A stretch of 64,000 bases of DNA. It comes from Meandrina meandrites (lineage: Eukaryota > Cnidaria > Anthozoa > Scleractinia > Meandrinidae). Position 1 is the first letter of the stretch; the number at the start of each line of letters is the position of its first letter. The notes below the pieces were generated by a model. The model did not search any database. It was not told where the DNA came from and saw only the letters and a list, made by a program, of their open reading frames with translations. The translations under genes and the position numbers were made by a program. Of the stretch, positions 58,440 through 64,000 are shown piece by piece. The stretch lies in contig OY855915.1 of assembly GCA_963693305.1 (NCBI GenBank), positions 13,797,840-13,861,839 of the forward strand, written 5' to 3'.

Positions 58440-58540
58440 TTGTTTTTATACTTTATTTTATACTCCATTTTTACATGAGCCTCTGGCTCAGATAAAGAAG
58501 GCAACCGCGCCATAGCATTAATAAATTGATTGATTGAAAA
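58440..58540 (+). mobile_element. Possible LINE 3' end with (TTGA)n tail
   Basis: gagcctctggctcagataaa followed by an AT-rich stretch and attgattgattgaaaa near 58525. This build (short hairpin, then a tetranucleotide tail) is seen at LINE 3' ends. No ORF is attached. Confidence 0.35.
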
Positions 58541-58743
58541 ATTGCTATGGCTTAGATTAAAAAAATGAGAGTTCTTTTCTCAGTATGATGCTAACTTGTA
58601 GTTGAATTTACAGGAAATGAAATCTGTAGTCATGATTGTTTTCGGTTATTACGTCATAGCGTAGCACATTCAGGTGGTCATGTGTCCTACAAAAGGGACC
58701 TAACATCAAAATCCCTGTATTAGTCTCAGATCATATATAGACG

Positions 58744-59487
58744 ATGGCGGAAGGACGGAATATTTTTGTGGACGAAGTGATTTCTCACGAAGAAGAGGGA
58801 ACTCAAGAAGATTATTTTGACCAGTATACCAATGAGGAGTTGGAAGACCTATTAAAATGGCTCCAGCAGGTGGAACAAGAGAAACAGGAAAATCAACGTG
58901 GTGGGGCAATGGAGAGGACTGGCAACGGCTTTCAGTTTACGTTGGAGAAAACGCAAGAACAGAAAAACCGTCGTTTTAACGTCAACGAACAAGATTATTA
59001 CCTTTCTATTCAACAAGACGATCGAGAAGCTAGAGGGGATGTCATACAGGCTTTTCAGACAGGGTTGGCTCGTAGCTTGGATAACATCACAAGGGGCATG
59101 GCTTCCATGGACCGAATTCGATTTTTCATGAGCTCTGACAAGATTCGGAATGCTGTTAACCTCCCTCTGATGGAAGTAGGCGCTTTTGGGGATGGCAATT
59201 CAGCAGCCAATAGGATTCTGGGTATCGTAGAATCGATTTTGAATTCGAACGAGTCCTTTGATGTTAACGATTCCTTGAGAATTAACATCCAGCACATGCA
59301 AATGCCCCGAGGAGCTGGGAAAACTCCCAGGGCAAAAGTGGGATTCGAACTTGAAAAGTTTTTGAAGAACAAGAGGTGTATAATTCGCATCCCAGAAGAA
59401 GGAGAAATCTGCTGTGCTCGTGCCATCGTCACCGCCAAAGCTCGTCTCGACGACAATCCACGCTATCAGTCAATTCGTAAAGCATAA
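58744..59487 (+). CDS. Polinton/Maverick-type polymerase N-terminal frame, truncated
   Basis: A 247-codon frame runs from an ATG (agacgatggcg) to TAA at 59485-59487, uninterrupted, which is rare in this window. The N-terminal half is acidic and Gln/Glu-rich (LLKWLQQVEQEKQENQRG); the C-terminal part has FELEKFLKNKRCIIRIPEE and CCARAIVTAKARLDD, which I associate with the region before the exonuclease domain of Polinton family B polymerases in cnidarians. The rest of the polymerase is not present downstream, so it is a truncated copy or a separate small gene. A tatata lies about 10 bp before the ATG, as at the other Polinton polymerase at 33702. No frameshift suggests recent arrival or selection. 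Assignment rests on the C-terminal motif only. Confidence 0.6.
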   Translation: MAEGRNIFVDEVISHEEEGTQEDYFDQYTNEELEDLLKWLQQVEQEKQENQRGGAMERTGNGFQFTLEKTQEQKNRRFNVNEQDYYLSIQQDDREARGDVIQAFQTGLARSLDNITRGMASMDRIRFFMSSDKIRNAVNLPLMEVGAFGDGNSAANRILGIVESILNSNESFDVNDSLRINIQHMQMPRGAGKTPRAKVGFELEKFLKNKRCIIRIPEEGEICCARAIVTAKARLDDNPRYQSIRKA

Positions 59488-59635
59488 CGAGCCACAGCTA
59501 ACCGGATGTTCAAAAATTCGTTCCGTCTGGTTGCTATGGTGTGACGTCATAATCCCGCTCAATAGCTATCATCGCGTTTAATTTGCGGTTTCACCAGCGG
59601 AGCGTTCAGCGATTAATTTAACACTGTTTTGTACA
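59488..59635 (+). promoter_or_regulatory. Promoter-like spacer with CRE and X-box-like motif
   Basis: gttgctatgg (59530-59539) followed by a perfect CRE tgacgtca (59542-59549), then a GC-richer stretch (accagcggagcgttcagcg) before the ATG at 59637. The order X-box-like then CRE resembles the pair inside the MITE at 39843. Confidence 0.5.
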
Positions 59636-60617
59636 ATGGAGTCGATCCTGGTTATTTTGAGGGGCTGGATTTTTCTTTTGACATTTCTTGATGTTGAATT
59701 TCAGACATTGCTCAGAAGAGCGGGAAATTTGCCCTCATTTCGATCGGGTGTTGTGCAGCATGGAGCTCTTCGATATTTGAAGAGCAGAAGTGCTGCAGGC
59801 AAGCTCAGAAGACTGTCGAGATTGGTATCTCCTAAATTCAAACATTTGCGGGATTCCTGTGATTCCCGGAACAATTTGCTGTCGTTGAAGCATCCAATTT
59901 AAAAGATGGCGAGCTTTTAGATCGGCGGCAAATTTTCAAAGACGAGGTATTTATGGCCTCTTCTTTCGGCATTGTTTCTGCCATTCTTTGGCACAAATCT
60001 AAAGTCGGCGAAGACAGAAAGTATGGTTGGCTGGTTGATTTAATTAATACCCTAAAGATCGACCAAGTCCAAGACCTGCAAGGAACAGCGACTGACGACC
60101 CTGACGAACAACCAGCTGACGAACAACCAGCCCTACAACTAGCAGATTCGTTTGATTGAACAATCTCGACCGGTATACAGAAAGATATCTCAAAAATAGA
60201 AGCCGACAATCACAAGCTTCAAACTGACCTGGAAGCTGCGTTCTTGCAGTTAAAGCCGCTTCGAGAAGAAGTAAATGTACAAAATGGCGGCCAGTCGAAG
60301 CAAGAGACGATACAGGAGATGTGTGGACCTTGATCGGCGATGTCTGCGATGAGTACCAGGTGCCTCTTGCCTCTGTAATCGACTGTCCCACAGTGTGGAA
60401 GGTGCAACACTGAAGAGCAACATTGCTGATCAATCAGGTGATGAAGAAAAAGGAACCAAAGGAAGCACTTGAAGCAGTTATGGGGGGAAATGCCCAGAAA
60501 TTTTTGCAATCACTGTGTGTACCCGACTGGACATTGCTCAATTTCAAGCTTCAGTCCCGCATCCCAGATCAAGGCTGGCAAACCTTGCTAAACTTTACAA
60601 AGTTGGGGCGAACCAAG
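59636..60617 (+). pseudogene. Decayed 5' exon of an unrecognised multi-exon gene
   Basis: Reading frames overlap in a way that looks like one gene with frameshifts: an N-terminal frame from 59637 to about 59855; then 59862-60160 in another frame with DGELLDRRQIFKDEVFMASS and a DEQPADEQPA repeat; an in-frame TGA at 60156-60158; a coiled-coil-like stretch (DISKIEADNHKLQTDLEAAF) to 60332; another frame with DVWTLIGDVCDEYQVPLASV; and finally 60423-60617 with LQSRIPDQGWQTLLNFTKLG, ending at a good donor (ACCAAG|gtgagt). I do not recognise the family. The well-kept donor and promoter beside a broken frame suggest a recently dead paralog or sequencing indels. Confidence 0.45.
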
Positions 60618-60954
60618 GTGAGTCAATAATTTTGTTCTTTTTTTCTTTTTGTACTGCTGGTTAGGGTATGTCATGACATTGGGTTGTGGGGGCACCATTC
60701 TAACTTATGCACTTATCAATGTTAAGCCCGAGTGGGGGGGGGGGGGGGGGGCAGATGTGGGGGATTTGACTTTTCAGACGAATTTTTGGCCAAAATCCCC
60801 TCCCTGGGGCCCGAAAAATGAGTCAAATTAGATCAAATTTCCCCACCTTGGGCAAAGAATAACCCTTTAAGCATCGCATTTGTTGTGCTTATTTTATGAT
60901 TGGTTGATATAAATTGCCAAGTTTTGTAATTTTCTCAAATGCTTTTTGACCCGT
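60618..60954. other. Intron start with G-run repeat fragment
   Basis: Contains a 19-base G run (near 60733-60751) and a gggggatttgac / tcaaatttccccac inverted phrase, another dispersed element piece. Confidence 0.45.
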
Positions 60955-61965
60955 TTCCATGTCATCCTTGTATGTCTGAGTGCTTCTGGGATATATAACA
61001 TCAGCGTCATTTGTAACCGTATCCAGTATGGAAAATTAGGCAAATGCTATATATCTTTTCTGGTGTACCCAGTTTGAAGTCCATGTCATCCTTGTTTGTC
61101 TGAGTGCTTCTGGGATATATAACATCAGCGTCATTTGTATTCGCATACAGTATGGAAAATTAGGCAAGTGTTATATATCTTTTCTGGTGTACCCAGTGTG
61201 AAGTCCATGTCATCCTTGTATGTCTGAGTGCTCCTGGGATATATAACATCAGCGTCATTTGTAACCGTATCCAGTATGGAAAATTAGGCAAATGTTATAT
61301 ATCTTTTCTGGTGTACCCAGTTTGAAGTCCATGTCATCCTTGTTTGTCTGAGTGCTTCTGGGATATATAACATCAGCGTCATTTGTAATCATATGCAGTA
61401 TGGAAAATTAGGCAAGTGTTATATATCTTTTCTGGTGTACCCAGTGTGAAGTCCATGTCATCCTTGTATGTCTGAGTGCTTCTGGGATATATAACATCAG
61501 CGTCATTTGTATTCGCATACAGTATGGAAAATTAGGCAAGTGTTATATATCTTTTCTGGTGTACCCAGTTTGAAGTCCATGTCATCTTTGTATGTCTGAG
61601 TGCTTCTGGGATATATACATGTAACATCAGCGTCGTTTGTAATCGCATACAGTATGGAAAATTAGGCAAGTGTTATATATCTTTTCTGGTGTACCCAGTT
61701 TGAAGTCCATGTCATCTGTGTATGTCTGAGTGCTTCTGGGATATATAACATCAGCGTCATTTGTAATCATATGCAGTATGGAAAATTAGGCAAGTGTTAT
61801 ATATCTTTTCTGGTGTAACCAGTTTGAAGCTTCTGGGATATATAACATCAGGGTCATTTGTATTCGTATACAGTATGGAAAGTTCTATCCTCTCTGGTCT
61901 ACCCAGGTAATGAAGTCCATGGCATCCTTGTATGCCTGAGTGCTTCTGGGAAATAGAACATCAGT
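60955..61965. repeat. 124 bp tandem array, about eight copies
   Basis: The phrase ctggtgtacccag ends at 61072, 61196, 61320, 61444, 61568, 61698 and 61822, giving 124 bp spacing except one 130 bp unit (a 6 bp insertion, atgtaa-type, near 61618). A final partial copy is rearranged. In the first four copies two variants alternate (caaatg/tttgaag and caagtg/tgtgaag), a 248 bp higher-order repeat. It lies in the intron between exons at 60617 and 62947. Confidence 0.95.
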
Positions 61966-62486
61966 ATCGTCACTTCAACGTCAGTTTCTACATGGTGCAT
62001 GCGGATAGACTTGGTAAGTGTTTATTTGTTATATTATTATTATTATTATTGGTCTAGCAAGACTTTGATATTTTATTAAGCATGATTATGTACTCAAATC
62101 TCTGTTAAAATTTCATCTTATTAAGACATATCTAATAGTAAACTTCATTTCAATTTTGCAGAACACAAGACATAATTATTGTTTCTTATACACGACATTT
62201 TGTAAAACAATGAAGTTCACCATTGTTTTGTTGTCAGGCATGATCAAACATCAGTTTGCATTTGCCTTATTACTGATAATGCATTTCTAGCCCTCTTATT
62301 TGTTATATTATAAATACTCAGGCATAATATTTAAACATACAACTCATAAAGTAACTGCCATATGCTTTGTATGAATTTTGAACCAGGCATTTGGCCAGGT
62401 GGGAGTTCTATGGATGGCCACTTTGCAGATAAAATTAATATCAATAACTTGTGTATAGAGTTTATTGGCAACTTTGGAAATCTTAA
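61966..62486. other. Intron sequence
   Basis: No feature other than a short (TTA)n stretch near 62035. Confidence 0.45.
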
Positions 62487-62850
62487 GATACCATATTTAT
62501 TTGATTAAGCACCCAAACTCGAAGAAGCGCCCACCCCCCACCTCCCTCATAAAAAAACTCCCTGAAGTGCACAAGAAGAGTATTGATTATTGAAATTTCG
62601 ATTGAAACTGGTTTAGTACTACTATAAGCGACTTCTTTCAATGATCAGTTAAAGTTTTGCTTTGGGACGTCTTCATGTTTCATTATTATTCATTGTTTTG
62701 TTGCAAAATAAACTAACTACTTGCTAAAAATGGTGAAAATTTAAATTAGCACCCAGCCTCGAATAAGCGCCCACCTTGAATTAGCACCCAGTCTTGAGGT
62801 CCAAAAATTTAATAAGCACCCAGGGTGCGTAATCGAATAAATACAGTACC
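62487..62850. mobile_element. MITE with ~27 bp inverted ends (364 bp)
   Basis: The left end gataccatatttatttgatt and the right end, reversed (ggtactgtatttattcgatt), are inverted copies continuing through gcaccc. Internal gcgcccacc and gcacccag phrases repeat. No coding capacity. It inserted in the intron of the gene at 59.6-64 kb. Confidence 0.75.
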
Positions 62851-62946
62851 TTTGCACTCATAACAGTAAACTGCAGAAAAATGGGGACAAAGTCTGAACT
62901 TATATTACCATTGTAACACACTTAATTGTTGTTTCTGATGTCATAG

Positions 62947-63026
62947 CACTACACCCAACTGAAGGAGTCAGGGAAGTTTGTGAGAGATTGGGGAACACAC
63001 ACCGAGACAAATTATTGCTGGTACAG
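62947..63026 (+). CDS. Candidate internal exon
   Basis: 80 nt between catag and CAG|gtaagc. With two leading bases it is open and ends in phase 0 (VREVCERLGNTHRDKLLLVQ), which matches the phase 0 start of the exon at 63572. The donor at 60617 is phase 0 and would not join it without another exon between. An alternative frame is also open (GKFVRDWGTHTETNYCWY) but leaves phase 2. Function unknown. Confidence 0.4.
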
Positions 63027-63571
63027 GTAAGCAAATTTACTTCTTAATGAGTAAGCAATCATGCTTAGTGCATTCTGAATGCAATCAGTCAACCAAAAGT
63101 TTAGGAAGTCTGCCATGAGAGCTAAATAAATGCTTCTAACACCCTTTAAATTGTCCTGTTGAAAGTTCAAATGTGGTTACTCCCTGTTGACATATACACC
63201 TGATTGAAGAAGCATTGGTGTATGAAAATCACTAACCATAAACGATGGGACCCAAGTGCTTACCCTGTAGAATGTTGAAAAACCCAGTATCCTATTTTTT
63301 TTTCTACCTTTCCTAACATCAGTTAAGTGTAATATTAACAGCTGGCTGTAACATCCTGTCCAACTTGCAATTCATTAAAACAACACCTAAAACAAAAAAC
63401 TCCTTTTATTGAATTCTTATTATTAAGGATCAGTGTCATATCTTTAAAAATCACTTGGATGGTACCATATTTTCAGCATTTAAATTTATTTCAATAAAGT
63501 TCCATTTTTGTACAGGGGCAAAAGTTCCTATACCCTCATTAATAAGGATCATTTTGTCGGTTCTGCTACAG

Positions 63572-63983
63572 GAAGAGCTAGAAATAACGCTTCAGTCTTG
63601 GAAAGACAAGCAACAGGAATTTGTTGCAAAGCTGTCTATTCTTCGAAAAGACAAGAAGTACCCAAAGGAAATCCAGAATTATGTTGCTCAGTATCAACAG
63701 GATGCCGACAACCAACGGATGGCCAAGTGGTTGGAAGTGGCAGTTGTGGCGTTGGGTTATCCTCTCGGCCCTAGATTTCATGAAACATGTCAAACCTCAT
63801 CGTGCTTCCCGTTCTTGGAGCTTCAATGAAATGACCGTCCACAGGAAGGACAATGAAACTTTTGTCTTCAGCATAGCAAGGTTTCTTCAAAGCCATATGC
63901 CAGCTACCATACGTTTGAGACACTCATCTTGCCACGAAAAAAGGGATTTCTCTTTGTGCTCCCTTGTACAACACGATGTATGA
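63572..63983 (+). CDS. 3' exon running to a frameshift, possibly recombinase-like
   Basis: The acceptor gctacag starts a helical frame (EELEITLQSWKDKQQEFVAK) that follows in phase from the exon at 63026. At about 63740-63780 the likely coding frame changes, and the new frame reads SALDFMKHVKPHRASRSWSF and then NEMTVHRKDNETFVFSIARF to about 63983. The second part loosely resembles the middle of tyrosine-recombinase-like (Crypton-type) proteins found in cnidarians, but I could not see the catalytic residues, so this is a weak guess. The gene may continue past the window. Confidence 0.4.
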
Positions 63984-64000
63984 TATAGCAGACATACTCT

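Overview
This window looks like non-coding, repeat-dominated DNA from a marine invertebrate, most likely a cnidarian and probably a stony coral. The evidence is an AT-rich background, spliced exons with GT/AG borders, and a mix of transposable elements typical of such genomes: L1-like LINEs, a Penelope-like element, a DIRS-type element, Polinton/Maverick remnants, tRNA-derived SINEs and many short foldback elements. There are no bacterial-style operons. The species cannot be fixed from sequence alone. Very few intact genes are visible; most open frames are shadows or low-complexity artefacts.

Region by region. 0-7.4 kb: a SINE, a duplicated candidate first exon (2.75 and 3.25 kb) with an ETS-type promoter, a 918 bp DNA transposon that splits a minus-strand reading frame, a short MITE, and two decayed LINE ORF2 fragments. 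7.4-14.2 kb: mostly featureless, with one tandem duplication and one perfect palindrome. 14.2-17.5 kb: three exons whose splice phases agree, ending in a chromodomain-like stretch. 18-22 kb: two SINEs, then a purine/pyrimidine strand-switching tract that runs into a 20 bp minisatellite with a 10 bp sub-period. 21.5-25.5 kb: three copies of a non-coding segment, with a THAP-like first exon and promoter between them. 28.1-31.0 kb: a minus-strand pseudogene for an unrecognised repeat protein with about 14 acidic-helix modules, cut at its 5' side by a Polinton fragment (integrase at 31.0-31.6 kb, family B DNA polymerase at 31.7-33.7 kb).

33.9-41.2 kb: a 176 bp near-perfect hairpin, a second copy of the tract-plus-minisatellite composite, and a 39-41 bp minisatellite containing CCCTAA that a 549 bp TTAA-flanked element has interrupted. 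42-50 kb: foldbacks, several short tandem arrays, a proline-rich candidate first exon, a DIRS reverse transcriptase fragment and a three-copy ~395 bp array. 51-57 kb: diverged copies of a dispersed family, plus a Penelope GIY-YIG fragment. 58.7-64 kb: the N-terminal part of a second Polinton-type polymerase reading frame, a CRE/X-box-like promoter, a decayed multi-exon gene that continues past the window edge, an eight-copy 124 bp array and a MITE.

How parts relate: nearly every mobile element here is broken or non-autonomous. The points that stand out are the strand-switching tract joined to a helically phased minisatellite at two loci, the modular acidic-helix gene abutting a Polinton, and DNA elements whose insertion sites can be read directly because the target was a tandem repeat or an open frame. 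Family assignments come from motif recognition by eye and none has been checked by a database search.
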